Source: Streptomyces sp. CB02056 (GTDB lineage: Bacteria > Actinomycetota > Actinomycetes > Streptomycetales > Streptomycetaceae). From it: 64,000 nt of DNA. Positions 8,575-16,213 of the stretch are shown piece by piece (position 1 is the stretch's first letter; each line of letters starts with the position of its first letter). Both the position numbers and the translations under genes were made by a program. The notes under the pieces were generated by a model. The model was not told the origin of the DNA, made no database searches, and saw nothing but the letters and a program-made list of their open reading frames with translations. The DNA is taken from the NCBI RefSeq assembly GCF_001905545.1, contig NZ_LIPD01000009.1:124001-188000 (forward strand). Reading direction: 5' to 3'.

Positions 8575-8592
8575 CGGCGGCCCGGGCCGCCG
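8575..8592 (+). terminator. Palindromic terminator between lipoprotein genes
   Basis: CGGCGGCCCGGGCCGCCG is an 18-nt perfect palindrome 35 nt after the first lipoprotein stop codon; probably a terminator. Confidence 0.5.
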
Positions 8593-8786
8593 GGGGAGGA
8601 ACAGGTGACCGTGCTGTGAGGGGCTTCCCGAAGTCGCGGGAGGGGGTGGTCCTGCTGGCGGGCCTCCTGCTGATCGTCAGAGCGTAGTTCGCCCGGCGCT
8701 GATCCGGCAGGCCGAGAAGACTGGGGCCGTCCGGTCGGCGGTGCCATGGCGAAGGCTTGAGCAATGCGCACGGGGGGATGAGTCAC

Positions 8787-9428
8787 GTGGTGGGACGTTC
8801 CATGAGGGTGAGCGCTGTTCTCGTGGGTTTGGTGTGTGCTGCCAGTGCGTGCAGCGGGGGTGGGGCCGGAGGGGTGGCGGGCAAGGGTGTCACGTCGGCG
8901 CCCGTGGTCCGGCCGGTGTTTGCGGAGAGCTCGAAGCAGGTGATCCTGCGGACGGCGAAGGAGAACGGGACGGCGCCGGCAGGTGATCGGTTCACGCTGG
9001 TCGAGTACGACGGCGGGTACGGGCCGGAGCTGATCTGGCAGGCGGAGCGGACCGGGGGTCTGTGCGCCGCGTCGGAGAGCGTCATGGCGGGTTGGTGCGA
9101 GACGGTGGAGGAGACCTCCGGGCGGCGGGTTCCCGGCGTCGGCGTCTTCGTGGACCCGGGGCTGCGCGAACGCGACGGGGAGGCGTGGTGGGTGGTGCGG
9201 GTGATGGCCAGCGGTGAGACGATCGACCGTCTGTCGTGCCAGGGAAGGGAGTTCCCGGTCCGTCAGGTGTACGCGGTCGACCTGGCCGGGGCCCGGCGCA
9301 CCGTCTACACCGCCTCGATCCCGAGGAATCTCCAGGGGGAGTACCGGGTGTCCGTCCAGCGGGACGGGAAGCCGGACGAGGATCGTCTCGACCTCGGCTT
9401 CGAGAAAGGCCGTGTCGTGCAGTGCTGA
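8787..9428 (+). CDS. Putative lipoprotein, tandem paralogue 2
   Basis: 213 residues, homologous along its length to the preceding gene: the signal ends in CAASAC (lipobox-like), followed by YDGGYGPELIWQAE, ASGETIDRLSCQG, SIPRNLQGEYRV and a terminal Cys. The GTG at 8787 shares the sequence GTGGTGGGACGTTC with the start of paralogue 1 and sits 9 nt after a G-run, so I prefer it to the ATG at 8778. A partly homologous gene pair like this may respond to different ligands, but no function is known. Confidence 0.75.
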   Translation: MVGRSMRVSAVLVGLVCAASACSGGGAGGVAGKGVTSAPVVRPVFAESSKQVILRTAKENGTAPAGDRFTLVEYDGGYGPELIWQAERTGGLCAASESVMAGWCETVEETSGRRVPGVGVFVDPGLRERDGEAWWVVRVMASGETIDRLSCQGREFPVRQVYAVDLAGARRTVYTASIPRNLQGEYRVSVQRDGKPDEDRLDLGFEKGRVVQC

Positions 9429-9491
9429 GGGGCCGGCCGCCCTCGGGCCCGCTGCACGGGCGGATTCTGCCTGGCCGACGCCGAACTGCTG

Positions 9492-9854
9492 ATGCGCCGT
9501 TTCCCGCAGCTGGGTTCGCTGTCGGCGGCGATGTGGGTCGGTCGGGTGCTGACGCAGAACTCCGTGACGTGGGTTCCCGGGCCGACCGACGTGAGTGTGC
9601 AAGGGGTGGCACAGGTCGAGTCGGCGATGCTGGCGGAGATCACGGCGAACGGGACGTGGGAGGAGGTCTCCATCGGTTGCGGTGTCCCGGAGGAGATCGC
9701 CGCCGAGGTGGGTGACCCGACCAGGTGGCTCCACAGCAGGGCCTTCGACGAGTCGGTCACCCGGACCCAGTACTCGGGGAGCTTCTCCTTCGACAAGCAG
9801 ACTGGCCGGGTCTACTTCTGCGCGTTCAATCCGAAGATCAGGGAGGGGAGTTGA
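9492..9854 (+). CDS. Orphan ORF, possibly the 3' remnant of a larger gene
   Basis: A 120-residue frame with good codon bias but no ribosome-binding site or -10 box before its first ATG. The same frame is open back to the TGA (9426-9428) that ends lipoprotein 2, and the upstream part (GGFCLADAELL) also reads like coding sequence, so a 5' part has probably been lost. Two Cys residues (SIGCGVP, VYFCAF) are visible. No family recognised. It could instead be a real short gene with a weak start. Confidence 0.45.
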   Translation: MRRFPQLGSLSAAMWVGRVLTQNSVTWVPGPTDVSVQGVAQVESAMLAEITANGTWEEVSIGCGVPEEIAAEVGDPTRWLHSRAFDESVTRTQYSGSFSFDKQTGRVYFCAFNPKIREGS

Positions 9855-9871
9855 GCGTCTGCGGGCCTTGC

Positions 9872-9900
9872 GGGCGGCCGTACCCCCGTGACGGCCGCCC
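9872..9900. terminator. Bidirectional stem-loop terminator
   Basis: GGGCGGCCGT/ACGGCCGCCC, a 10-bp stem with a 9-nt loop, centred between convergent genes ending at 9854 and 9912. Confidence 0.75.
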
Positions 9901-9911
9901 GTCGTACGGGC

Positions 9912-11204
9912 CTACGGGTGGTAGACGACCTCCGGGAAGGCCGTCGACGGTCCGTCGAGCAGGTTGCCGCAGTGCCGGCCCCGCAGGTGGAGGTCGAAGA
10001 AGGCACGCGGGTAGGCCTGTTGGACGAGGACGCCGCGGTCGGGGTCGAGGGTGCCGACCTGGGACTGGATCTCCTGCTCGGTCATGCCGAGCAGCTTGCC
10101 CGCCTGCGGGATCAGCGTCATGTTGTCGCCGTAGGAGCTGTGGATGGCGCCGGTGGCCTGGACGTCGAGGCGCCAGCCGCGCAGGTGGCCCCAGAAGGTC
10201 TCGATGAACGGGCTGGTGGCCCGGGTGTAGCGGGCGGTCATCATCATGAACGGCCGGTCGATGTCGGTGGTGATGGCGGGGTTCGACTCCATCCGCCCGT
10301 CCAGGGTGAGCCCGGCGCGGATGCGCTGGTCGGCGACCATGGCGAGGCCGACGGCGGTGCCGCCCTTGGACCAGCCGAAGGCGCCCATGTTCCGCGCGTC
10401 CAGGTTGCCGAGCAGGCCGGTCGGCAGGGTGCGGCCGTCGACGTCGGGGTTGCGGCCGTTGGCGAGGTCGACGACGCGGTCGAGGAGGAAGAGCAGGTCG
10501 GCGGCGTAGTCCTTGGGGGCCAGCCCCGGGGCGACGCCGTCCCGGGTGACGACGGTGCCGTCGGGGAACTCGGTGAATCCGTCGTGGGTGTGGTCGACGG
10601 TGACGACGGCGAAGCCGTGGCTGGCCAACTCCTGGACCACGATGGTGTGGTCGGCGCGGTGGCTGCCCGCGCCGTGCGAGTAGACGATGACGGGCAGCGG
10701 CCGCCCGGCCCGGTGGACGGGGGCGCCCTGGTGGCCGGCGGTGAGCGGTGCGAGTGAGAGGGGGAGGGGGAAGCCGGCGTCGTCGAGGAAGGCCTTCAGG
10801 GCGCCGTCGGTCATCCAGGGGGCGAGCGGGTACGCGTCGGCGGCCGCGGCCCGGGCCGGGTACCAGACGGTGGCCATCAGCTCGCGGAACTTTCCGGGCC
10901 GGGCGTTCGGGTCGAGCCTGGCCTCGTCGCGCAGGTGCAGCGGCACCATGCCCACGGGGAAGGGGCCGGTGGGCGCGGGCAGGGTGAGGCGGCCGGGGGA
11001 GCCGGGGCCGGTGCCCGTGGAGGAAGCGGGGGTGGAGGCGGGGGCGGCCGAGGCGGCGTGGGCGAGGCCCAGCGGCGCGACGGCGCCCAGTGCGAGGGCG
11101 GCGCCGAGCATGCGGCGGCGGCTCGGTCCGGTGGGGCGGGCGGTCGGCGTGCTGTCCATCGGCGTGGTGCCCGTCGGCGTCGTGTCCATCGGCGTGGTGT
11201 CCAT
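9912..11204 (-). CDS. Tat-exported alpha/beta hydrolase, PAF-acetylhydrolase-like
   Basis: 430 residues. After a repeat-bearing leader comes a twin-arginine signal (SRRRMLGAALALGA...AHA). The mature part is an alpha/beta hydrolase: oxyanion segment VIVYSHGAGS, nucleophile elbow GWSKGG, and a late His in AIHSSYGD. The family hydrolyses short acyl groups from phospholipids or esters. The ATG at 11204 is the first of a 15-bp repeat that itself contains ATG codons (11204, 11189, 11159), so the true start is ambiguous and no clear ribosome-binding site is present. Its gene points the same way as the PI-PLC-like gene upstream, suggesting two secreted phospholipid hydrolases side by side. Confidence 0.82.
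   Translation of the reverse strand: MDTTPMDTTPTGTTPMDSTPTARPTGPSRRRMLGAALALGAVAPLGLAHAASAAPASTPASSTGTGPGSPGRLTLPAPTGPFPVGMVPLHLRDEARLDPNARPGKFRELMATVWYPARAAAADAYPLAPWMTDGALKAFLDDAGFPLPLSLAPLTAGHQGAPVHRAGRPLPVIVYSHGAGSHRADHTIVVQELASHGFAVVTVDHTHDGFTEFPDGTVVTRDGVAPGLAPKDYAADLLFLLDRVVDLANGRNPDVDGRTLPTGLLGNLDARNMGAFGWSKGGTAVGLAMVADQRIRAGLTLDGRMESNPAITTDIDRPFMMMTARYTRATSPFIETFWGHLRGWRLDVQATGAIHSSYGDNMTLIPQAGKLLGMTEQEIQSQVGTLDPDRGVLVQQAYPRAFFDLHLRGRHCGNLLDGPSTAFPEVVYHP
11145..11204 (-). repeat. 15-bp tandem repeat at the hydrolase N-terminus
   Basis: Four 15-bp units (11190-11204, 11175-11189, 11160-11174, 11145-11159) encode MDTTP, MDTTP, TGTTP and MDSTP. Three units carry an in-frame ATG. Confidence 0.8.
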
Positions 11205-11444
11205 GCGCGGAACGCTGTCACGTGGGGCGCGGGGGCGGCATCGGCCTGCGGATTGATGATCTGTCACCTGGCATTGGCCCACGGGTTTACATCCCCGGGC
11301 TGATGCGGAACGGGCGTGCGCGGGGTCTCGCGAAGGGCGGCCCCGAGGGCGTGCGGTCGACGTCTCGGCCCCCTCGGGTGCGGGAGGGGGTCGAGGGGGC
11401 CGAGGCGGATGGTGCCGAGAGGGATGGCGCCGTTGCCGATGTGC

Positions 11445-12407
11445 CTAGACGAAGTTCTTGTCGATCAGCATCTGCAGCACGTTGACGTGGAAGTCCGGGA
11501 AGTCCATCGGCACGATGCCGAACCGGGCGCGCTGCTGGGTGCGGGCGTTCAGGTACGGGTAGATGCTGCGGTCCATCAAGGTCTGAGAGCTGGTCTTGGG
11601 CCAGTAACCACCGGCGTACGAAAGGAAGTTGACGAACATCTTCGAGTAGCCCGGGTTGAGGAAGGCCTTGTCGAACTGGGCGACGATGCGCTGGCCCTTG
11701 GTCCCCAGGGGGTCGGTGCCGCCGGTCTGCCAGAGGTCCTGGGTGTCGAAGTAGCCGTTCTCGCCGCTGGACCAGTCGATCAGGCCCCACGGGTTGGTGA
11801 AGTCGGCGATCAGGACGACCTTCCCCCGGGCGGTGGCGAGGGTCGGCCAGCCGTAGAAGTGGAACAGGCCGCGGTAGCCGAGCCCGTCGAGGTAGTGGTT
11901 GATCCGCCGCATGAACTCGGTGTCGTCGAGCGCCTGGCCGCCGGCGCGCTCGTTGCGCAGGCGCATCAGGACGGTCTCGCCGGGGTGCGAGCGGAGGAAG
12001 GAGCGGCACTGGTCGAGCACGTCCTGGAGCCGGAGGTGCTGGTAGTTGTCCGAGTGGTAGATCCCGAGTTCGTCGGGCGCGCCCTGGAGGCCGTTGCAGC
12101 GGATGTCGAGGAAGCGGACGCCCTCGGTCAACTGCTGGGGGAGGCCCCAGTTCTGGGTGTGCGACCACTCGGTGCCGTAGGCGGGGTTCTCGCAGCAGGA
12201 GTCGTGGGTGCCGGGGATGGTGAGGTCCAGGAGGGAGGTGCTGCCGTTCAGGCGGCTCATCCAGCTGTCGGTCGGCAGCCCGCGCGGGGTGGTCGAGGCG
12301 GCGGCGGAGGGGGAGGCCGAGGCGCTGCCCGGGAGGGCGAGGCCTCCGAGGGCGGCGGCGCCGAATCCCGCGCCCCAGCTGAGGAGTTCACGACGTGCGA
12401 TGCCCAT
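11445..12407 (-). CDS. Secreted phosphatidylinositol-specific phospholipase C-like protein
   Basis: 320 residues. A Tat-type signal (ARRELLSWGAGFGAAALGG...ASA) is followed by a PI-PLC X-domain TIM barrel: catalytic region LTIPGTHDS (first His), the metal/inositol strand RFLDIRCN, the second His region GIYHSDNY, then ETVLMRLRNE and GKVVLIADF. PI-PLC enzymes cleave phosphatidylinositol or its glycosylated forms outside the cell. The start at 12407 is set by AAGGAG 7 nt upstream. The length agrees with bacterial secreted PI-PLCs of about 300 residues. Confidence 0.9.
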   Translation of the reverse strand: MGIARRELLSWGAGFGAAALGGLALPGSASASPSAAASTTPRGLPTDSWMSRLNGSTSLLDLTIPGTHDSCCENPAYGTEWSHTQNWGLPQQLTEGVRFLDIRCNGLQGAPDELGIYHSDNYQHLRLQDVLDQCRSFLRSHPGETVLMRLRNERAGGQALDDTEFMRRINHYLDGLGYRGLFHFYGWPTLATARGKVVLIADFTNPWGLIDWSSGENGYFDTQDLWQTGGTDPLGTKGQRIVAQFDKAFLNPGYSKMFVNFLSYAGGYWPKTSSQTLMDRSIYPYLNARTQQRARFGIVPMDFPDFHVNVLQMLIDKNFV

Positions 12408-12420
12408 GGTGCGGCTCCTT

Positions 12421-12512
12421 GGGGTCCAGTCGGTCCGGGGTCGATCCGGGGTTGATCCGGGGTCGGTCCGGTCGGTCGTACGAGTCGTGCGAGGCGTGCG
12501 AGTGGTGCGCTT
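12421..12512. repeat. Degenerate short tandem repeats upstream of PI-PLC gene
   Basis: Runs of GGTC(C/G)GGGGT-like 11-12-mers (12421-12478) followed by GTGCGAG-like 10-mers (12480-12512) fill the upstream region. Copies are imperfect; the promoter must lie within or beyond them. Confidence 0.5.
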
Positions 12513-12635
12513 GTCATCTTGGAGCACGGGGCCACTGCTTTGGCAGGTTCACGACGCCGGCAATCCGGGGCCGGACGGCCCCGGCGGGGTGAAGATCGAA
12601 ATGCGCGGACGGCCGCCGCCCGCCACGGTGGGACC

Positions 12636-12902
12636 GTGGCTGCGATCGTCGTCCTCTTCGAACTGGCTCCGGACCAGGCCCTCGGCCCCGAGGGCGTCGG
12701 GCCGGGCATGGTCGCGGTGCACGCCGCCGGCCAGGACCCGGACGTCCCGGAGGACCCGCAGGCGCGCACCCTCTGCGGGCTGGACACCGCGCCGATGGAG
12801 CACGCCCACTACCGCCCCGCCCGGCCGGGCGAGCCGTGGTACCCGCCCGAGCTGGAGCAGCAGCGGTGCCGGCTCTGCGAGGCGGCGCTGCACCGGCTCT
12901 GA
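12636..12902 (+). CDS. Small cysteine-containing hypothetical protein
   Basis: 88 residues, soluble, opening VAAIVVLFELAPDQ. The C-terminal half carries a possible zinc ligand set: LCGLDTAPMEHAHY followed about 30 residues later by CRLCEAAL. No family is named with confidence. The GTG at 12636 was chosen because the hydrophobic strand begins there; the frame is open to 12519 but that part is low-complexity. It is divergent from the PI-PLC-like gene and convergent with the methyltransferase. Confidence 0.6.
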   Translation: MAAIVVLFELAPDQALGPEGVGPGMVAVHAAGQDPDVPEDPQARTLCGLDTAPMEHAHYRPARPGEPWYPPELEQQRCRLCEAALHRL

Positions 12903-12938
12903 GAGTCCTGAGGATCAGGAGAACGTTCGAGCGGCCGG

Positions 12939-13781
12939 TCAGCGGGGCCGGTGGGCGATCGCGGCGAACATCGTCACCGACAGGTGGAACGCCCCGTGCC
13001 CGGCGGCCGCGTCGAGGTCGGCGTAGAGCCGGTCGCGCTGCTCCTCGGTGAGCAGGCCCCGGCCGACGGCCGCCGCGCCGAGACCGCGGAGGATCGGTCC
13101 GCCGACCGTGTGGGGGTCGTGCAGGAGGACGTCGGCGCCGAGGGTGTCGACGGTCAGCCCGGCCTCGACCAGCCAGCCCGCGAGGCTGCGCCCGGCCTCC
13201 GGCTGGGCGGCGGCGCCCTGGACGACGGCGGCCAGCGCGGGACGGACGTCCGGGGCCACCGGGTGCAGCACGAAGGTCGACCAGTCGGTGTCCAGCAGCG
13301 CGACCCGGCCGCCCGGGCGCAGCACCCGGGCCATCTCGGTGACGGCCTTCGCCGGGTCGGTGAGGTGCTGGAGAACGCGCTCGCACCAGACCGCGTCCAG
13401 CTCGCCGTCGGGCAGCGGCAGCGCCTGCGCGTCGCCGTCCAGGAAGCGGGCCGGGCTGCCGGCCTCGGCGGCGCGCCGCTCGGCGACGGCCCGCAGACCG
13501 GGGTGCGGTTCGACGCCGATCGCGCTTCCCGTGCTGCCGCCGGCCGCACCGCCCTCCGGGCTGACCGCCGCCGCGAGCACCCGGGTCTCCGAACCGGTGC
13601 CGGCGCCGACGTCCAGCGCGCGCTCGCCAGGGCGTACGGCGAGCCGCTCGTGCGCCCACGCGCGCAGGCGCCGTACCCCGGGGTTGGCGGCCTGCGCGTC
13701 CAGCGCGGCGACCAAGCGGTCGGTGTCTGCGGGGTCGGCGTTGGCGGCGTGGAAGGCCGAGGTGGGGTGCGGGTCGGTCAT
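12939..13781 (-). CDS. SAM-dependent methyltransferase (class I)
   Basis: 280 residues with a Methyltransf_11-type core: motif I LDVGAGTGSET (about 57-67), acidic motif II region VEPHPGL, motif III DGDAQALPLPDGELDAVWCERVLQHL and motif IV RVLRPGGRVALLDTDW. This looks like a small-molecule or quinone methyltransferase; the substrate is unknown. The ATG at 13781 lies 7 nt after TAGGGT on the minus strand, so translation is probably leaderless. It is not part of an obvious operon. Confidence 0.88.
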   Translation of the reverse strand: MTDPHPTSAFHAANADPADTDRLVAALDAQAANPGVRRLRAWAHERLAVRPGERALDVGAGTGSETRVLAAAVSPEGGAAGGSTGSAIGVEPHPGLRAVAERRAAEAGSPARFLDGDAQALPLPDGELDAVWCERVLQHLTDPAKAVTEMARVLRPGGRVALLDTDWSTFVLHPVAPDVRPALAAVVQGAAAQPEAGRSLAGWLVEAGLTVDTLGADVLLHDPHTVGGPILRGLGAAAVGRGLLTEEQRDRLYADLDAAAGHGAFHLSVTMFAAIAHRPR

Positions 13782-13788
13782 GGGCGCC

Positions 13789-13794
13789 ACCCTA
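13789..13794 (-). promoter_or_regulatory. -10 box, leaderless promoter of methyltransferase
   Basis: TAGGGT (minus strand) is separated by 7 nt from the ATG at 13781; no ribosome-binding site is seen. Confidence 0.5.
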
Positions 13795-13869
13795 AACGGA
13801 CATGACGGTCCATCAGCGACATCCCGTCCGCGCTCCTCGCGGCACGGCTCGTCCGGGACGGCGGTCCGC

Positions 13870-13889
13870 CCCCTGCCGACCGGCAGGGG
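13870..13889 (-). terminator. Stem-loop terminator
   Basis: CCCCTGCC-GACC-GGCAGGGG, an 8-bp GC-rich stem 55-74 nt beyond the stop codon of the minus-strand gene ending at 13944. Confidence 0.6.
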
Positions 13890-13901
13890 CCCTGGTATGG
13901 C

Positions 13902-13924
13902 GGGTCCGGCCGACTTCCCGCTCC
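13902..13924. repeat. Half copy of the GGAAGTCGG palindrome family
   Basis: Only the right arm GGCCGACTTCCCGCTCC is preserved; the left arm is replaced by GGGTCC. It lies 3' of the gene ending at 13944 (minus strand). Confidence 0.5.
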
Positions 13925-13943
13925 TCGCGCCCGCCGCCGAGGG

Positions 13944-14606
13944 TCAGAGTTCCGGCAGTGCCTCGCCGGCGCGGGGTTCGCGGTGCTCGGTGAGCCAGAA
14001 CAGGTAGCCGCGCAGGTAGGCCTCCAGCCCGTCGTCGAGGTGGGCGGCGTACTGGCACAGGGCGTCCGGTTCGTTCCGGCTGTCGTCGCCCAGCCGCAGT
14101 TCGTCGGCGATCCAGGCGCGGACCTCGTCCCGGCGGGCCCACCAGTCGCGTACCGCCTGCGGGGTCCAGTGCAGGTCGCCGTCCCAGGCGTAGCCGCCCA
14201 GGGGCTCGTCGTGGGCGATCTCGACCAGGGCGGCCACTTCACGCGGGTTGACGGGCTGGCGGTGGACGAACTCGCAGTGCCTGTCGTCGGAGAGCACGTG
14301 CTCGGGGAGGTAGTACGGGCCGTTCAGCCCGCTGTCGGTCTCGCCGGCGTAGAACGGGCCGGGCACGTTCAGCCTGCCGCGCTGCTCCCAGCGGCCGTAG
14401 CCCACCGAGTCGGTCAGCTCCCGGGCGGTCGGCAGCGGGTCCCAGTAGGCGAGCTCCTGCCACGGCCCCTCCACCGGGTGGAGGAGCAGCCGCCCGCGCA
14501 TCCGGGCTGCGGCCTGCCGCAGCGCCGCCTCGTGCGAGAGCTCCTGCCCCCGGTTCAGCGACCGGATCCACCGGCCGATCACCCCGCCCACCTGCGTCTT
14601 TCCCAT
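13944..14606 (-). CDS. Conserved hypothetical protein (220 aa)
   Basis: A soluble 220-residue protein with many Trp, Tyr, His and Asp residues (WQELAYWDPLP, GPYYLPEHVLSDDRHCEFVH, YAWDGDLHWTPQAVRDWW). There is no signal peptide or membrane segment and no domain I can name. TAGGCT lies 7 nt before the ATG on the minus strand, so the transcript is probably leaderless. A much longer open frame upstream overlaps the next gene and was rejected. Confidence 0.75.
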   Translation of the reverse strand: MGKTQVGGVIGRWIRSLNRGQELSHEAALRQAAARMRGRLLLHPVEGPWQELAYWDPLPTARELTDSVGYGRWEQRGRLNVPGPFYAGETDSGLNGPYYLPEHVLSDDRHCEFVHRQPVNPREVAALVEIAHDEPLGGYAWDGDLHWTPQAVRDWWARRDEVRAWIADELRLGDDSRNEPDALCQYAAHLDDGLEAYLRGYLFWLTEHREPRAGEALPEL

Positions 14607-14613
14607 GCGGCCC

Positions 14614-14619
14614 AGCCTA
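14614..14619 (-). promoter_or_regulatory. -10 box, leaderless promoter
   Basis: TAGGCT on the minus strand, 7 nt upstream of the ATG at 14606. Confidence 0.5.
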
Positions 14620-14719
14620 GGACCTGCCTTTGGGCGCGCGTCGTTCGCCCGGGGGGCGGGGGAGTGCCGGCCCGTGGACGGGGCGTTGCCTGAGCGGGCT
14701 CGCGGGCCCTCGGAACCGC

Positions 14720-15223
14720 TCAGGCGAAGCCGGCCTCGGTGAAGCGGCAGCCGCCGCGCTCGGCGCCGGACAGGACCGGGGCCGAGGTGAGCCGCGGGGT
14801 CTCGCGGATGTACTGGCGGAAGCCGGAGGCGCGGAACTTCAGGTCGAAGGAGTGGCCCTCGATGTGCCAGTGCGGCGAGTCCTGCTTGTCGTCGTCCGGT
14901 GCCAGCCGGTGTAGGTCGGCGATCTCCAGCTCCGGGGCCATGCCCTCGAAGCCGAAGTCGCCCTGGAGGTCCCAGACCTCTTCGAAGGCGAGGGTCGCGG
15001 GGGCGACCCAGAAGGAGAAGTTCCGCGCGGGCCGGACGGGGTGGACCCACTGGACGATGTAGTCGAGGTCGAGGAGGAGGCGCGGCAGGAAGTCGTCGGT
15101 CTGCTGCACGTACAGGCCGTGGACGGTGGCGTCGTGCCAGCCCATCTCCTCGAAGTCGGCGTCGCTCCAGACGCTTTTCGAGAGGCCTGATTCCTGGTGA
15201 CCGCCGCTGTTCATGGTCGTCAT
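14720..15223 (-). CDS. Hypothetical protein, immunity-protein-like composition
   Basis: 167 residues, acidic and soluble. Notable segments are WSDADFEEMGWHDATVHGLYV, a strand-rich DFLPRLLLDLDYIVQWVHP and a Phe/Gly region DLQGDFGFEGMAPELEI. The W-HDA opening and single-domain acidic make-up recall polymorphic-toxin immunity proteins, but this is only a resemblance. Start at 15223 (MTTMN) or 15214; neither has a clear ribosome-binding site. It lies just downstream of the arsI-like gene on the same strand, separated by a palindromic repeat. Confidence 0.65.
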   Translation of the reverse strand: MTTMNSGGHQESGLSKSVWSDADFEEMGWHDATVHGLYVQQTDDFLPRLLLDLDYIVQWVHPVRPARNFSFWVAPATLAFEEVWDLQGDFGFEGMAPELEIADLHRLAPDDDKQDSPHWHIEGHSFDLKFRASGFRQYIRETPRLTSAPVLSGAERGGCRFTEAGFA

Positions 15224-15237
15224 CCAATCAGGCCCGG

Positions 15238-15272
15238 TGCGCGGGAAGTCGGCCGGGCCGACTTCCCGCGCA
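15238..15272. repeat. GGAAGTCGG palindrome, full copy
   Basis: TGCGCGGGAAGTCGGC and its reverse complement flank a short GC centre; all flanking bases pair. It sits between the arsI-like stop codon and the next start and probably acts as its terminator. Confidence 0.8.
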
Positions 15273-15279
15273 CGTCGGC

Positions 15280-15723
15280 TCAGGCGGACGGCTCGCCGGT
15301 GGCGGTGCCCGTGCAGCAGGCCTCGGGGGCGCCGGCGGCGCTCTTGCCGAGGGTGTCGGCGTCGGCCTTGACCACGTAGACCTCCCAGGGCTCCTTGCCG
15401 GGGGCGGTCACCCAGACCTTGTCCTGGACGGCGTAGCAGCAGGAGGTGTCGTTCTCCTCGAAGGCGGCGAGGCCGGCGTCCCGGAGGCGGGTGGTGACGG
15501 CGGTGACCTGCTCGGTGGAGGCGACCTCGACGCCGAGGTGGTCCAGGCGGGTGTCCTCGCCCGGCTCGCCCTCGATGAGGACGAGCTTCAGCGGGGGCTC
15601 GGTGATGGCGAAGTTCGCGTAGCCGGGGCGGCGCTTGGCGGGCTCGGTGCCGAAGAGCTTGGCGTAGAAGGCGATGGAGCCTTCGAGGTCGGCGACGCGC
15701 AGGGCGAGCTGGACACGGGACAT
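15280..15723 (-). CDS. arsI: ArsI/CadI family VOC protein (heavy-metal/organoarsenical resistance)
   Basis: A 147-residue vicinal-oxygen-chelate protein. The N-terminal beta-alpha-beta unit is RVQLALRVADLEGSIAFYAKLFGTEPAK; the paired cysteines in NDTSCCYAV match the thiol pair that ArsI uses to bind trivalent methyl- or phenyl-arsenicals before Fe(II)-dependent C-As bond cleavage; a further CC (ACCTG) lies at the C-terminus. CadI-type cadmium-induced proteins share this fold, so substrate is inferred from context: it is divergent from arsR-acr3-arsC-arsN. GGAGG sets the ATG at 15723. Confidence 0.87.
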   Translation of the reverse strand: MSRVQLALRVADLEGSIAFYAKLFGTEPAKRRPGYANFAITEPPLKLVLIEGEPGEDTRLDHLGVEVASTEQVTAVTTRLRDAGLAAFEENDTSCCYAVQDKVWVTAPGKEPWEVYVVKADADTLGKSAAGAPEACCTGTATGEPSA

Positions 15724-15754
15724 GGTGGCCTCCAACAGGCTGGATCGAGCCTGG

Positions 15755-15770
15755 ATCGATATCCGTCGAT
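15755..15770. promoter_or_regulatory. Putative ArsR operator
   Basis: ATCGA-N6-TCGAT is an exact inverted repeat in the 88-bp gap between the divergent arsI-like and arsR genes, followed at once by the dyad GCAAGCTTGC (15771-15780). ArsR/SmtB dimers bind such imperfect 12-2-12-type sites, so this is the likely shared operator. Confidence 0.55.
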
Positions 15771-15811
15771 GCAAGCTTGCGGACTGGATCGGCGTTCGTC
15801 AATATAGAAGC

Positions 15812-16213
15812 ATGTCGAAACAGGAACTCCGAGTGCTGGGCCAGGACGACGGCGCGGACGGCTGCTGCCCCGGGCTGCTGAGCGCCCCGCTGGACGAAGG
15901 GCAGGCCGCCGAACTGGCGCCGCTGTTCAAGGCCCTGGGCGATCCGGTGCGGCTGCGGCTGCTGTCGATGATCGCCTCCGGCGCCGGCGGCGAGGTGTGC
16001 GTCTGCGACCTGACCCCGGCCTTCGACCTGTCCCAGCCGACGATCTCCCACCACCTGAAGCTGCTGCGGCAGGCCGGGCTGATCGACTCCGAGCGCCGGG
16101 GCACCTGGGTGTACTACCGGCTGGTCCCCGCGACCACCGACCGCCTCGCGGGCGTCCTCACCCGCCCGGCGCCGCTCGAACCGGGCTCGGTGCCGTTCGG
16201 AGCCGCCGAGTGA
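15812..16213 (+). CDS. arsR: ArsR family arsenic-responsive repressor
   Basis: 133 residues with an ArsR/SmtB winged helix. LFKALGDPVRLRLLSMI opens the domain, EVCVCDLTPAFDLSQPTISHHLKLLRQAGLI holds the alpha-3 metalloid-site CxC motif and the recognition helix, and GTWVYYRL is the wing. An extra N-terminal CC pair (DGCCPGLL) may be an additional thiol ligand. It starts the arsR-acr3-arsC-arsN operon and probably represses both it and the divergent arsI-like gene. Confidence 0.93.
   Translation: MSKQELRVLGQDDGADGCCPGLLSAPLDEGQAAELAPLFKALGDPVRLRLLSMIASGAGGEVCVCDLTPAFDLSQPTISHHLKLLRQAGLIDSERRGTWVYYRLVPATTDRLAGVLTRPAPLEPGSVPFGAAE

Noticed and set aside
15674..15811. N-terminal extension of arsR
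   Set aside because: It would run through the divergent promoter and the dyad; the ATG at 15812 matches ArsR family length.
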